This document shows, piece after piece, positions 17,216 to 26,914 of a DNA stretch of 64,000 nt (within the stretch, counting starts at the first letter, position 1; every line of letters starts with the position of its first letter). The notes below the pieces were generated by a model that was not told where the DNA came from, searched no databases, and worked only from the letters and a program-made list of their open reading frames with translations. This DNA comes from JAJFUG01 sp964473155. Lineage in GTDB: Bacteria; Gemmatimonadota; Glassbacteria; GWA2-58-10. The translations under genes were made by a program, and so were the position numbers. The DNA lies in assembly GCA_964473155.1 (NCBI GenBank), contig CAYYNT010000004.1, forward strand, positions 1 through 64,000. The letters are read 5' to 3'.

Positions 17216-18373
17216 TCAGGCCCGCGCCAGCAGCTCCGCCGCACGAAGAAGCTCGCTGTCCTCCTTGGCGAAGCAGAAACGCAGCCAGGGGCGGTCCTCG
17301 CCGCGGGAGTAGAACCCGCAGGCCGGGACCGCGGCCACCGCGCGCTCGGTCAGAAGGCGCTCCGCCGCCTCGGACGAGGGGATGTCGCCGTAGCGCGGGC
17401 GGTAATCGGCCAAGAGGAAATAAGTCCCGCCGATGGGCAGCGGTTCGATGCCGAAACCGCGCAAGGCCCTGGAAATGATCTCCAGCTTGTGTCCGTATTT
17501 CACGCCCAGCCCCTGGTAATAGTCCTCGCCGAAAGAGGGCAGAGTGTCACCCACCGCCGCCTGCAGCGGGTGCGGGGCGCAGATATAGACCAGATCGCTC
17601 ACCAGAGACATTTTTTCTATCACCGCGGACGGCCCGGCGGCATAGCCGATACGCCAGCCGGTCATGGCGAAAGTCTTGGAAAAACCGCTTACAGTCACCG
17701 TGCGCCCGAACAGACCGGGCAGGCTGGCCGCGCTCACGTGGCTCCGTCCGCCGAACACGACATGCTCATAGATCTCATCCGTGATTATCCAGACCCCGTA
17801 ACGCCCGCACAAAGCCCCGATCGCTTCCAGCTCGGCGCGCGTGAAAACCTTGCCCGAGGGGTTGGCCGGAGTGTTGATCACCAGCGCCCGTATTCCGCCG
17901 GATACCACGCGCTCGAGGGATGCGAAATCGATTTCCCAGCCGGGCGGCTCCAGGCGGAAAAAGACCGGCTCGAACCCGAAAAGTTCCTGGCAGGCCACGT
18001 GGTAGCCGTAGAACGGCTCGAAATTAAGGACTTTGTCGCCGGTTTCCAGGAGAGTGAGCAAAGCACAGACAAACGCCCCGGTGGCCCCGCTCGAAACCAT
18101 GACCTGTGTCTCCGGGTCGGCCTGGATGCCGTTGAACGCGGCCAGCTTGTTCGCGATGCCTTGCCTCAGTCCCTGGATGCCGTTCAGCGGCGCATAGACG
18201 TTGCGGTCGCCGTTGACCGCATCGCAGGCGGCTTGTTTTATTTTGTCCGGAGTGGGCAGGTCGCACAAACCCTGCGAAAGGTTCACCCCGCCCATTTCAG
18301 CCGCCCGGCGGGTCATCGAGCGGATCGAGGACTGTTTCAGGTTCCGGACGCGCCCGGCGAAACTGTATTCCAT
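17216..18373 (-). CDS. PLP-dependent aminotransferase, class I/II
   Basis: A cytoplasmic fold-type I aminotransferase of 385 aa, of the aspartate/methionine/kynurenine aminotransferase group. It shows the NLSQGLCDLPTP start, SSGATGAF phosphate-binding region, N171 in INTPANPSGKV, D199 and Y202 in ITDEIYEH, and the Schiff-base lysine K233 in VSGFSKTFAMTGWRIGY. A C-terminal Arg in WLRFCFAKED binds the substrate carboxylate. Amino donor specificity is not evident. GGGAG is 10 bp upstream of ATG 18373. It stands alone, divergent from the propeller lipoprotein gene. Confidence 0.9.
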   Translation of the reverse strand: MEYSFAGRVRNLKQSSIRSMTRRAAEMGGVNLSQGLCDLPTPDKIKQAACDAVNGDRNVYAPLNGIQGLRQGIANKLAAFNGIQADPETQVMVSSGATGAFVCALLTLLETGDKVLNFEPFYGYHVACQELFGFEPVFFRLEPPGWEIDFASLERVVSGGIRALVINTPANPSGKVFTRAELEAIGALCGRYGVWIITDEIYEHVVFGGRSHVSAASLPGLFGRTVTVSGFSKTFAMTGWRIGYAAGPSAVIEKMSLVSDLVYICAPHPLQAAVGDTLPSFGEDYYQGLGVKYGHKLEIISRALRGFGIEPLPIGGTYFLLADYRPRYGDIPSSEAAERLLTERAVAAVPACGFYSRGEDRPWLRFCFAKEDSELLRAAELLARA

Positions 18374-18510
18374 GGCCTGTAATTCTCCCTTTTTCCAAAT
18401 AAATCGGTGTCAGCATCGTAATGAATTTCCGGCGACAGCTCATATCTTAACAGCCGGAGCCTGTCTGCGCCAGAATATGTATGGCGATATTATTGTCAGT
18501 TAAACCTTGC

Positions 18511-18540
18511 TTGGTTCAAATAGAAAACCAATATTATATT
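18511..18540 (+). promoter_or_regulatory. Candidate promoter upstream of the propeller lipoprotein genes
   Basis: TTGGTT and TATATT are separated by 18 bp in an AT-rich patch of the divergent intergenic region, about 110 bp before ATG 18654. The boxes are imperfect, so this is only a suggestion. Confidence 0.3.
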
Positions 18541-18653
18541 CCTGTGCTCCGAAGCGATGGCCATACGACCGCAAATATTGCGTCCGGAGCCTGGTCAAAT
18601 TTGAAACTCGCTGCCGATGAAAGTTTTGACTTAACCCTCCAGGGAGCGCCGCC

Positions 18654-21086
18654 ATGAGAACCAGTTCCAGCCGGATGATTGCAGCCGCTGTAAAGATCAG
18701 TCTTTGTCTTGGCATCATGCTCTCCGGATGCGGGAAAAAGCCGGCCGTGAGCAATGCCGGATCCTCAGCCGGGGCTGCCTGGAAAGTGATCGGTCCAGGA
18801 GGGGGAGGCTCGATTTTCGAGCCGACAGTCAGCCCGTTCAACCCGGAGCACGCTTTCGTACGCTGCGACATGACCGGCTCGTACGTAACGCGCGATGGCG
18901 GAGCGAACTGGCGCATGTTCAATCTGCGGGGAGTGGTGCTGGATTTCGAATTCGATCCTCTCGACTCACTCACCGTGTACGCCTGTAACAGCGGCCTCTA
19001 TCGCTCGACCGACGGCGGCGTGCGCTGGAGCCTTCTGCACCCCGCCCCGGAACGTATCCGCGCCGAGCGCATGGTGGGCGACCATGCCTCTCAATGGTTC
19101 GAGACCGGCGACAGCCTGGACAGTTTCTCCGAGATGCAGCGCGTGGAGGTTGACCCGCGGGACCCGTCCGTGATCTGGGTGGGCTGGTGCGCCCACCGGG
19201 TGTACCGTGACAGCCTGACCGCACTGACCCTGTCCGATTACACGACCATCCAGGTTTCGGAAGACCGGGGGGCGGGTTTCCGCAGCGTGGCTCGCGTGCC
19301 GGGTGTAAGCGTGCTTGGCATATTCCCGGCCGGGCCTGCCGAGACGCCGGGCGAACTGACTGTTGTCACCGAGAGCTGTCTGGCCCTCCTGACCGGCCGG
19401 GGCGAATCGATGCAGTTGCTCAAGCTGCCCGCCGAACGGGTGTTTGCCGCGGAGTGCGGTTATGAAAATGGCGTGAGGGTGATTTATATCCTTACTCCGG
19501 CGCGGGAGAGCAAAGGCCGTGTCGAGGGCGGGCTGTACCGCTCACGGGACGGCGGCCGGAACTGGGAAGCGGTGGCAGGTGACCTTTATGCGGGTTGGAA
19601 GCCGGGTGATGAGCCGCCCTATTTCAACACCCTGGGAGTCTGCGAGAACAAACCGGATAACATCTACCTGTCCTGCCGCGGCTGGACCGCGCACCTGGCG
19701 GATGGAAGCACGGAACGTCAGTACGGCATCCTGCGGACCGCCGATGGCGGAGCGACCTGGAAATGGGTTTACCGCACGGTGGGCGCGGGCGTGGAGGGAG
19801 AGAATTACAGCGACGCCTGGATGTACAGGCAGTACGGCTCCAGCTACACCGGCAACCCGCACGGAATCGGCGTCGCGCCGTCAGCCCCGGAAATCTGCTA
19901 CACCACCGACTGGGGACGCACCGCGCTGACCCGTGACGGCGGACAGTCCTGGACCCAGGTTTATGCCCGTCAGCTTCCCGACAGCAGTTTCACCACCCGC
20001 GGCCTGGATGTGACCACCTGCTACGGCGTGCATTTCGACCCGTTCGATCCGAAGCACCTGTTCATCACTTACACGGATATCGGTCTGTTCCACAGTTTCA
20101 ACGGCGGCGAGGGCTGGATTCAGTCCCTGAACGGCGTCCCGGAGCCATGGTGGAACACCTGCTACTGGCTGGAGTTCGACCCGGCGGTCAAGGACCGCGT
20201 GTACTCGGTCTGGGGCAACGGCCACGACCTGCCGCGGCTGAAGATGTTCCGCCGTCCGGGCTTTGTTGACCGCTTCCAGGGCGGGGTGGCGATCTCGGAC
20301 GACGGGGGCCGCACATGGCGCACCGGCGTCGAGGGAATCCCGGAGAACACGGACTGCTCGTATATCCTTCTCGACCCGTCCAGTCCTCCGGATGCGCGGG
20401 TGCTTTATGTTTGCGGCACGGGCCGCGGCGTGTTCAAGAGCGTGGACAGCGGCCGCACCTGGAAGACTGCCAACAATGGCCTGGGCGCGAACCTCTATTC
20501 ATGGGAAATCACCCGTCTGCCGGACGGCACGCTGCACCTGATCGTGATGCGCGCCCTGGACGACAACGGCCGCACGATCCCCGGCGAGCTGTACGTGAGC
20601 CGCGACGGGGCCGAGAACTGGGAGAAAGTCTCTCTTCCAGCGGATATAAGCGGCCCGAACAGCCTGACCTTTGATCCCTCCGACCCGCGCCGCCTGTACC
20701 TGAGCTGCTGGCCGCTGCCGGTGAACCGGGTGGAGAGGGGCGGCGGCCTTCTGCTGAGCGAGGACGGCGGGGTGTCGTGGCGGCGCGTGTTCCGCGAGGA
20801 CGCCCACGTGTACGCCTCCGCCGTGGACCCGGCCAATCCGTCCGTGGTGGTGATCAATACCTTCGACAGCGCGGCGTTCCGGAGCGAGGACCGCGGGGCG
20901 AGCTGGAAACGACTGGGAGGATACAATTTCAAGTGGGGACAGCGTCCGATTTTCGACCCGGTCAACCCGGGGATGCTGTACCTGACTACTTTCGGCGGCA
21001 GCGTGTACCACGGCCCATCCACCGGCGTGCCCGGAGCGTTCGAGGACATCGAGAACCTGCCGGATTCCCTGCGCTGGAACGATTGA
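18654..21086 (+). CDS. Asp-box beta-propeller lipoprotein (sortilin/GH74-like), copy 1
   Basis: The protein (810 aa) has a lipoprotein signal ending in IMLSGC and then a large beta-propeller region. I count about twelve Asp-box motifs of the S-x-D-x-G-x-x-W type, for example VTRDGGANW, RSTDGGVRW, RSRDGGRNW, RTADGGATW, ISDDGGRTW, KSVDSGRTW and LSEDGGVSW, which fit two seven-bladed propellers as in VPS10/sortilin and GH74 xyloglucanases. Catalytic Asp residues cannot be assigned by eye, so enzyme versus binding protein is open. It is anchored in the outer membrane or periplasm. The next gene is a tandem paralog with the same layout. CCAGGGAG precedes the start. Confidence 0.8.
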   Translation: MRTSSSRMIAAAVKISLCLGIMLSGCGKKPAVSNAGSSAGAAWKVIGPGGGGSIFEPTVSPFNPEHAFVRCDMTGSYVTRDGGANWRMFNLRGVVLDFEFDPLDSLTVYACNSGLYRSTDGGVRWSLLHPAPERIRAERMVGDHASQWFETGDSLDSFSEMQRVEVDPRDPSVIWVGWCAHRVYRDSLTALTLSDYTTIQVSEDRGAGFRSVARVPGVSVLGIFPAGPAETPGELTVVTESCLALLTGRGESMQLLKLPAERVFAAECGYENGVRVIYILTPARESKGRVEGGLYRSRDGGRNWEAVAGDLYAGWKPGDEPPYFNTLGVCENKPDNIYLSCRGWTAHLADGSTERQYGILRTADGGATWKWVYRTVGAGVEGENYSDAWMYRQYGSSYTGNPHGIGVAPSAPEICYTTDWGRTALTRDGGQSWTQVYARQLPDSSFTTRGLDVTTCYGVHFDPFDPKHLFITYTDIGLFHSFNGGEGWIQSLNGVPEPWWNTCYWLEFDPAVKDRVYSVWGNGHDLPRLKMFRRPGFVDRFQGGVAISDDGGRTWRTGVEGIPENTDCSYILLDPSSPPDARVLYVCGTGRGVFKSVDSGRTWKTANNGLGANLYSWEITRLPDGTLHLIVMRALDDNGRTIPGELYVSRDGAENWEKVSLPADISGPNSLTFDPSDPRRLYLSCWPLPVNRVERGGGLLLSEDGGVSWRRVFREDAHVYASAVDPANPSVVVINTFDSAAFRSEDRGASWKRLGGYNFKWGQRPIFDPVNPGMLYLTTFGGSVYHGPSTGVPGAFEDIENLPDSLRWND

Positions 21087-21162
21087 AACGGCTGTCCGGT
21101 TCTTTTTCTGAATGCCGGTGACTGGCTTGCCCGGCGATATAATTCTCACCATGGAGGTCACG

Positions 21163-23598
21163 ATGCGTAAGGTTTTTTCGAGGCTGTCAGCGGGTGTCCT
21201 GGCGATAGCTCTTCTTACATTGGCAATCGCCTGCGGCAAGCCCGCGGCCGAGCAGACGCAGGCCCCGGCCCAGCCCGCGGCCTGGACCGTGATCGGACCG
21301 GGCGGCGGCGGGGCGCAATACCTGCCGACAATCAATCCGCAGGACCCGCAGAACGTCTATATCCGCTGTGACATGACCGCGGCTTATTCGACGCGGGATG
21401 GCGGGAAGACCTGGCACATGTACAATCTTCGCACCGTGGTGCAGGATTACGAGATCGATCCCTCGCAGCCTGATGTGGTCTACGCCTCCAACACCGGGCT
21501 TTACCGCTCCGAGGACAAGGGACTCACCTGGAGCCTGGTTTTCCCGGCCCCCTCGGACATCACTGCCGAGCGCATGGTGGATGACCACGCCGAGCAGAGC
21601 TTCGTGACCGTCAGCGGCCTGCCGGGAGGACGGATCGGCAAGGTGCGGGTGGACCCGGCCGACAGCCAGCACCTGATCCTTGGCGTGTCTCCATCCCGCC
21701 GCCCCGGAGGCGCTATGGAAGGTGACGGACCCAGGGTGAACATTCTCTACTCGCGCGACCGCGGGGCAAGCTGGCAGAGCGCGGCACAGGTACAGGGCCG
21801 CGGCGTGCAGGCGATCGTTCCCGGAGTGTGGGACGGCAAATCCGGCGAGATCACAGTTATCACTGACAGCCACGCCGCCCGGATCGAGGAAGCCACGGGC
21901 AAGGTGGAGCTGACGGCCCTGCCCGGACGCCCGGTGATGGCGGATTGCGGCAAGGATGCCCAGGGCAGCGTAATATACCTGCTTACGGATATCGAGGAAC
22001 AGGGCGGCAAGCCGGTTGGCGGAGTGTACGTGAGCCGCGACCGCGGCCGCACCTGGAAACCGGTGAACGCCGCCTGGTTCGCCGGGGACTGGAAGGCCGG
22101 GGACCGTCTGCCCTCATTCCCCGCCCTGGCGGTCTGCCAGGACAGTCCGTCCACGGTTTACCTTTCCTGCGCGCAGTGGTACGACAAGCCCGCCGGAACG
22201 CCGCGCCGCAATTTCGGCATCCTGAAGACCACGGACGGGGGCGCGGCCTGGGACTGGGTCTACCGCTGCACCAATGACAGCATCCTCTCGCAGAACGGCC
22301 CCGGCGGCTGGATGGAAAAGAATTACGGACCGGAGTGGGGCGAATACCCGCTCTCGCTGGGGGTCTGCCCCTCGAACGCCGACATCTGCTACGCCTCGGA
22401 TTTCGGCTGCACCTACCGCACGGCCGATGGCGGCAAGACCTGGGAGCAGGTGTACGCCGACATGCTGCCGGATGGGTCTGCGGCCACGCGCGGAGTCAAC
22501 GTGACCACCTGCTATGGCGTGCATTTCGATCCGTTCGACCCGCAGCATGTTTTCATCAGCTATACCGATATCGCTGCATTCCATTCGTTCGACGGAGGAA
22601 AGAGCTGGCTCCATTCGGCTAACGGCGTACCGCGCCGCTGGATAAACACCTGCTACTGGATGACGTTCGACCCGGAGGTCAAGGGACGGGCCTGGTCGGT
22701 CTGGGGCAGCGGCCATGACCTTCCGCGTCCCAAAATGTTCCGCGGCGGGTATTTCGACCGCTATGTCGGCGGCGTGGCGGTGAGCGACGATGGCTGCCGG
22801 ACCTGGAAACAGTCGAACGCGGGCATGCCGGAAAATACTGTCTGCACGGACATTCTGCTGGACCCGGAAAGCAAGGCGGAGAGTCGTGTCCTGTATGTCT
22901 GCGGTTTCGGCAAAGGGGTGTTCAAGTCCGTGGACGGCGGGGCGAACTGGACCCTGATGAACAACGGCCTGGGAGCGAACCTCAACGCCTGGAGGATAAC
23001 GCGACTTCCGGACGGTGCGCTGTTCCTGTTAGTGGCGCGCGGTCTGGAGGGACGCCAGAGCGTGGACGGCGTTCTGTACAAGAGCGTCGACGGGGCGCAG
23101 AGCTGGCAGACCGTGGCCCTGCCAACTGGATACAATGCACCGAACGACCTGGTTTACGATCCCTCGAACCCGGCCCGCATGTACCTGAGCTGCTGGCCCT
23201 GGACGGACAGCACCGGGGTGGAGCGCTGCGGCGGACTCCTGCGCACCTCGGACAGCGGTTCTTCCTGGGAGCAGGCGTTCGTGGAGGACGCCCATGTGTA
23301 CGCCTCGGCCGTGGACCCGGACAACCCTGCCACGGTCATAATCAATACGTTCGACAGCGCGGCGTTCCGCAGCGATAACGGCGGCGATACATGGAGCCGT
23401 TTGCCCGGCTACTCTTTCAAGTGGGGCCACCGCCCGGTTTTCGATCCGCACCACAAGGGCATGCTCTACCTGACCACATTCGGCGGCAGCGTCTATTACG
23501 GGCCAGCCACGGGGGTTCCAGGCGCAACCGAGGATATAGTCAATTTCAACAACGCCTGGCGCTGGGGGCAGTACGCCGCAAAGATTACCTCGTACTGA
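21163..23598 (+). CDS. Asp-box beta-propeller lipoprotein (sortilin/GH74-like), copy 2
   Basis: A paralog of the preceding gene: WTVIGPGGGGAQYLPTI, VTTCYGVHFDPFDPQHVFISYTDI, VLYVCGFGKGVFKSVDGG and VFVEDAHVYASAVDPDNPATVIINTFDSAAF run in parallel with it over the full length, including about twelve Asp boxes. The lipobox is LTLAIAC. ATG 21163 is used because GGAGGT lies 5 bp upstream; the open frame extends to 21112. The duplicated pair in tandem suggests related but diverged carbohydrate ligands or substrates. The small secreted protein gene follows 13 bp downstream, so at least these genes are co-transcribed. Confidence 0.8.
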   Translation: MRKVFSRLSAGVLAIALLTLAIACGKPAAEQTQAPAQPAAWTVIGPGGGGAQYLPTINPQDPQNVYIRCDMTAAYSTRDGGKTWHMYNLRTVVQDYEIDPSQPDVVYASNTGLYRSEDKGLTWSLVFPAPSDITAERMVDDHAEQSFVTVSGLPGGRIGKVRVDPADSQHLILGVSPSRRPGGAMEGDGPRVNILYSRDRGASWQSAAQVQGRGVQAIVPGVWDGKSGEITVITDSHAARIEEATGKVELTALPGRPVMADCGKDAQGSVIYLLTDIEEQGGKPVGGVYVSRDRGRTWKPVNAAWFAGDWKAGDRLPSFPALAVCQDSPSTVYLSCAQWYDKPAGTPRRNFGILKTTDGGAAWDWVYRCTNDSILSQNGPGGWMEKNYGPEWGEYPLSLGVCPSNADICYASDFGCTYRTADGGKTWEQVYADMLPDGSAATRGVNVTTCYGVHFDPFDPQHVFISYTDIAAFHSFDGGKSWLHSANGVPRRWINTCYWMTFDPEVKGRAWSVWGSGHDLPRPKMFRGGYFDRYVGGVAVSDDGCRTWKQSNAGMPENTVCTDILLDPESKAESRVLYVCGFGKGVFKSVDGGANWTLMNNGLGANLNAWRITRLPDGALFLLVARGLEGRQSVDGVLYKSVDGAQSWQTVALPTGYNAPNDLVYDPSNPARMYLSCWPWTDSTGVERCGGLLRTSDSGSSWEQAFVEDAHVYASAVDPDNPATVIINTFDSAAFRSDNGGDTWSRLPGYSFKWGHRPVFDPHHKGMLYLTTFGGSVYYGPATGVPGATEDIVNFNNAWRWGQYAAKITSY

Positions 23599-23611
23599 GG
23601 CAGGGGGAGTC

Positions 23612-24079
23612 ATGCGTCTTTTTGCGGTTATGGCTATGGTCACCCTTCTCCTGGCAAGGCCGGTTTCAGGTCAGGGGCCGGGATCGCTGACCGTAAAACT
23701 GGATGACAGGCTGGAAAAGGGCGGCGTACCGTCAGACCTGATCTTTTTTCTGGTTCGCGAGGACCCGAACGTGACGTTTACGCGCTTGCAGGCTGTCAAT
23801 CCGGGGGCGGACCATGCCGGACTGCTCCGGGCCTGGGAAAAGGCGATGCGGGAGGCGGCGAGCGCCTCGGTTCCGCTGAAGGGTGGTTCAACGGCCCGGT
23901 TCAGCGGAGTGGCAGCCGGGCGTTACTGGGTGATGACCCTGAAACCGGTGGTCAGCGGACGGTTCAGCCTGTTCTGGGCCGAGCCGGTGCGGATGGACAG
24001 CGCCGGGGAAGCCGGGGTGGTGTTCAGCCTGTCCAACGCGGTACTGCTGCTGGACAGCCTGGAATGCCGGATTCACTGA
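23612..24079 (+). CDS. Small secreted protein of unknown function
   Basis: The 155-residue product has a clear signal peptide (MRLFAVMAMVTLLLARPVSGQ). The mature part (SLTVKLDDRLEKGG ... FSGVAAGRYWVMTLKPVVSG RFSLFWAEPV) has alternating strands and a GRYWV turn like the carboxypeptidase-regulatory/transthyretin-like fold, a guess from pattern only. It follows the propeller pair by 13 bp behind a GGGGGAG site, so it is likely expressed with them and may be an accessory subunit. Confidence 0.65.
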   Translation: MRLFAVMAMVTLLLARPVSGQGPGSLTVKLDDRLEKGGVPSDLIFFLVREDPNVTFTRLQAVNPGADHAGLLRAWEKAMREAASASVPLKGGSTARFSGVAAGRYWVMTLKPVVSGRFSLFWAEPVRMDSAGEAGVVFSLSNAVLLLDSLECRIH

Positions 24080-24201
24080 GACTGGTTATCCACGAAGGAC
24101 ACGAAGGGGCACGAAGTCATACACAGCGTCTTTATTAGTTGCTCATATTTTTCGGGTGCACCAGGGACTGTATATTAAGCTGGGGACAAGGCCGTTGTAG
24201 C

Positions 24202-24219
24202 GGCACGGTGAACCGTGCC
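24202..24219. repeat. GC-rich hairpin GGCACGG/CCGTGCC
   Basis: Inverted repeat with a short loop inside element B, related to the GGGGCACGG palindromes at 26772 and 33251. Confidence 0.6.
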
Positions 24220-24232
24220 CGAAAGTCTTTCC

Positions 24233-24252
24233 GGGCACAGCATGCTGTGCCC
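24233..24252. repeat. 20-bp perfect palindrome (GGGCACAGCA half-site)
   Basis: GGGCACAGCA is followed immediately by its reverse complement. It is a further variant of the dispersed GC palindromes and sits inside element B. Confidence 0.65.
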
Positions 24253-24447
24253 CTGCGCCGGAACTGATAATTTTTCGGAGAATTCCGGAGAATATCTACT
24301 GCGTCTTCAATACTCGCAGGCGCAATTAGTCATGTCGCCATGTATAAAAGCTGTTATCTGTCGTTTATTAGTGTCCCTTCATGCCATTCGTGGATAGGGT
24401 TTTCTTTTTCCCTGCTTACCTTTGATATAAGAAACGGGGAGATGAGG

Positions 24448-26607
24448 ATGAGATTGACCACATGTCTGTTTCTGCTGGCGCTGTTGACCGCCGGGATGCT
24501 TCAGGCGCAGGAGCCGCCGCTGAGGAGCCATCCGCGCCTGTATATCAGCCGGGAAGCGCAGGGGAAGGTTTTATCGGTGACGGACATCCAGGCCCGCGCC
24601 ACTGATTCACGCTTTTCCGCTGCCTGGAAACGGGTGCGGGAGTCCTCCAGCCCGGCCTGCCTGGCCCTGGTATGGCTGGCCGGTGGCGACAGCTCGCGCC
24701 TGGGCGAGCTACGGAAAGCCCTGCGCCGCAAGGCTGGTTCCGCCGAGCCGCTGGCTGAGCAGGCCCTGGCTTTCGACTGGTCTTACGACGCATGGAGCGC
24801 GGTTGAGCGCAGGGAATTCGCCGCCTGCCTGATGGACGGTGTGGAGGCGATGCTCAAGCGCTACGACATGGATTGCGTCTACCACAATTACACCCGCGGA
24901 CCGCACATGGGCCGTGGCCTGGCCATGCTGGCGGCCTGGGATGACGATCCGCGGGCCAAACGTCATTTCCCGGCAGTGAAGCGGCAGATGGACGAGCTGC
25001 TGGAGATACTGGCCGACAGCGCCCGCCTGGATGACATGGCGGGGCGCGCGGGCTGGGGCGGCGGCTGGCCGGAGGGCTACGACTATGACCGTCACGGCGG
25101 ATTCTACGCCCTGCAGTTCCTTCTGGCCTGGCGCTCGGCCGGGCTGGGAGACCATTTCAGCGGGAGCCGCTACTGGCGGGACAAGATCCTCTGGCTGGTG
25201 CATGGCACGGGTCCGGATGGAAGCTTTATCCTCGGGTATGAGGACAACGACTGGCCGTTTCCCATGCGCCACGACCGCGAGATGCTCACGGCGCTGGCGC
25301 GCGAGTACAGCGACGGGCAGGCGAGGCGCTGGTGCGACTCGTTCGCCGACTCACTTGAGTCCCGTCCCTGGTGGGAGTTCATTTTCGCCGACCCGTCCGT
25401 TGTCCCAGTCTCGCCGGAATCCTTGCCCACGAGCCGTCTGATTCCGGGCCTGGGCCTGGCTCTTCTGCGCAGCTCGTGGGACAAAGACGCCGCGTTTGCC
25501 GGTTTCCACTGCGGCCCCTGGTATACCTACCATCAGCACGTGGCCCAGGGATCGTTCTTCGCCTGGCGCGGCGGACGGGCGATGGTGATCGAGCCGGGAG
25601 TGTACAACGGCGAGGTGGATGAGCACTATGTCAACTGGCGTATCCGTACGATCAGCCACAACAGCCTGACAGTCCTCGACCCGGAGGAGCGGTTCCACGG
25701 CCCCGAGGCAGTGCCGGTCCCGGCCAATGACGGCGGGCAGGTGATCCAGGAATGGACCCTCAAGCCCGCCAACATGAGCCAGTGGCGCGAGCAGCGCACC
25801 CTGCGCTCCAGCGGGGAGATAAGCCTGTTCCTCAACGACATCTCGCACGATCTGGTTTCCGGCGAGGCCGCAGGGGCCTATGCGCAGGGCAAGGTCCAGC
25901 GCTGGAACCGTCAGTTGCTGTTCCTCAAACCCGGCTGGCTGGTTCTCTGCGACCTGGTGACAGCGCCGGAGGGTTTCGCCAAGACAATTTATTTCCACAG
26001 CCCGGACGAGATTGCAGTATCGAGCGAGGGAGCGGCAGGCGCCGGGGCGTTCCGCGCTTTCAACCTCCTTCCGCGCCAGGCGAAACTGAATGTGGCCGGA
26101 GGCCCCGGCAGGACATTCGCCTACGGCGGCAACAACTGGAGCGGCGTTCCGGCCTATAACGCACAGGTGGACACCGCCTGGCGCCTGGAGGTGGAAGCCC
26201 CGCGCCAGGAGACCGTGGTGTTTCTGACCGCGATTTACCTTCCCGCGCCCGGAGAGACAGCCGCGCCTGAGGCGAAACTGTTAGATGGCGGACCGCAGAG
26301 GGTGAGCCTGTCCCTGGACGGGAAATACACACTCTCGTTCACTCCGGGCGACCCGGAGGGCTACAGTCTGAGCGGGCCGGGAGTGACTTATTCGGTGAGC
26401 GGGGTCGTGGCGCGCGAGGGACTGGCGCAGGAGGGCGAGACAGTGCGCCTGTCAGGACCGGCCACGGCCCAGGCGGTCACGGACAGCCACGGCGAGTTCC
26501 ATTTTCAGGGACTGCTTCCCGGCGAATACGTCCTGACACGGGCAGCCACGGGCCAGACCCGGCGAATAGCAGTCAGCGAGCGCAGCGTGGGCGGGGTGAG
26601 GTTCTGA
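24448..26607 (+). CDS. Exported heparinase II/III-like protein with C-terminal regulatory-like domain
   Basis: The product (about 719 aa) has a signal peptide (MRLTTCLFLLALLTAGMLQA), an N-terminal alpha-toroid region (SHPRLYISREAQGKV ... HNYTRGPHMGRGLAMLA), and the heparinase II/III beta-sheet domain with YHQHVAQGSFFAWRGGRAMV and ISHNSLTVLDPEERF, where His residues are expected for catalysis. These lyases cleave uronic-acid polymers by beta-elimination. The last 80 residues (VSGVVAREGLAQEG ... DSHGEFHFQGLLPGEYVLTR) form a carboxypeptidase-regulatory-like beta domain, an uncommon appendage. ATG 24448 is spaced 7 bp from GGGGA; ATG 24442 is an alternative. The frame continues upstream into element B without a plausible start. 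Confidence 0.82.
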   Translation: MRLTTCLFLLALLTAGMLQAQEPPLRSHPRLYISREAQGKVLSVTDIQARATDSRFSAAWKRVRESSSPACLALVWLAGGDSSRLGELRKALRRKAGSAEPLAEQALAFDWSYDAWSAVERREFAACLMDGVEAMLKRYDMDCVYHNYTRGPHMGRGLAMLAAWDDDPRAKRHFPAVKRQMDELLEILADSARLDDMAGRAGWGGGWPEGYDYDRHGGFYALQFLLAWRSAGLGDHFSGSRYWRDKILWLVHGTGPDGSFILGYEDNDWPFPMRHDREMLTALAREYSDGQARRWCDSFADSLESRPWWEFIFADPSVVPVSPESLPTSRLIPGLGLALLRSSWDKDAAFAGFHCGPWYTYHQHVAQGSFFAWRGGRAMVIEPGVYNGEVDEHYVNWRIRTISHNSLTVLDPEERFHGPEAVPVPANDGGQVIQEWTLKPANMSQWREQRTLRSSGEISLFLNDISHDLVSGEAAGAYAQGKVQRWNRQLLFLKPGWLVLCDLVTAPEGFAKTIYFHSPDEIAVSSEGAAGAGAFRAFNLLPRQAKLNVAGGPGRTFAYGGNNWSGVPAYNAQVDTAWRLEVEAPRQETVVFLTAIYLPAPGETAAPEAKLLDGGPQRVSLSLDGKYTLSFTPGDPEGYSLSGPGVTYSVSGVVAREGLAQEGETVRLSGPATAQAVTDSHGEFHFQGLLPGEYVLTRAATGQTRRIAVSERSVGGVRF

Positions 26608-26690
26608 ATAAATTTTCAGGACAAAGCGAAAAAGGCAGGTCCGGGAGTCTGAATCAATCATTTGCAGGAATTGCTCAGGAAGTCTTGAAT

Positions 26691-26817
26691 GGGGCTGTCC
26701 CAAAAGTCCCCGATTGTGCTTTATGCAAATTGATGCAATCTCTAACCAATTGAAATAAAAGCAGTTCTGTAGGGGCACGGCGCGCCGTGCCCCGTTTAAG
26801 GCTTTTGGGACAGCCCC
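26691..26817. mobile_element. MITE-like element, family A (TIR GGGGCTGTCCCAAAAGT), 127 bp
   Basis: The left end GGGGCTGTCCCAAAAGT (26691-26707) is mirrored by CTTTTGGGACAGCCCC (26802-26817). Inside, at 26772-26793, lies a 22-bp perfect palindrome whose half is GGGGCACGGCG, preceded by GTA. The element sits between the convergent heparinase-like and M29-like genes. A second full copy is at 41220-41415 and a degraded half at 33248-33297. No clear target-site duplication is visible. Confidence 0.7.
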
Positions 26818-26914
26818 TACGCAAGTGATTATAATTTAATGCATTACGAGAGACAGCTTTGGGCTATTAGTGTAAAGTGACTGAATGCTCTTTAGAAGAC
26901 CTTAAGCTTAAGTA

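Larger units (their letters stand above)
24086..24397. mobile_element. MITE-like element, family B (TIR CCACGAA...), 312 bp
   Basis: Both ends carry a 27-bp inverted repeat matching at 22 positions: the left end at 24086-24112 starts TTATCCACGAAGG and the right end at 24371-24397 finishes ATTCGTGGATAG. Inside are two GC hairpins, GGCACGG...CCGTGCC at 24202-24219 and a 20-bp perfect palindrome at 24233-24252. It codes for nothing and fills most of the gap before the heparinase-like gene. A right-end-like sequence recurs at 28145-28172. A non-autonomous transposon relic is the likely explanation. Confidence 0.55.
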
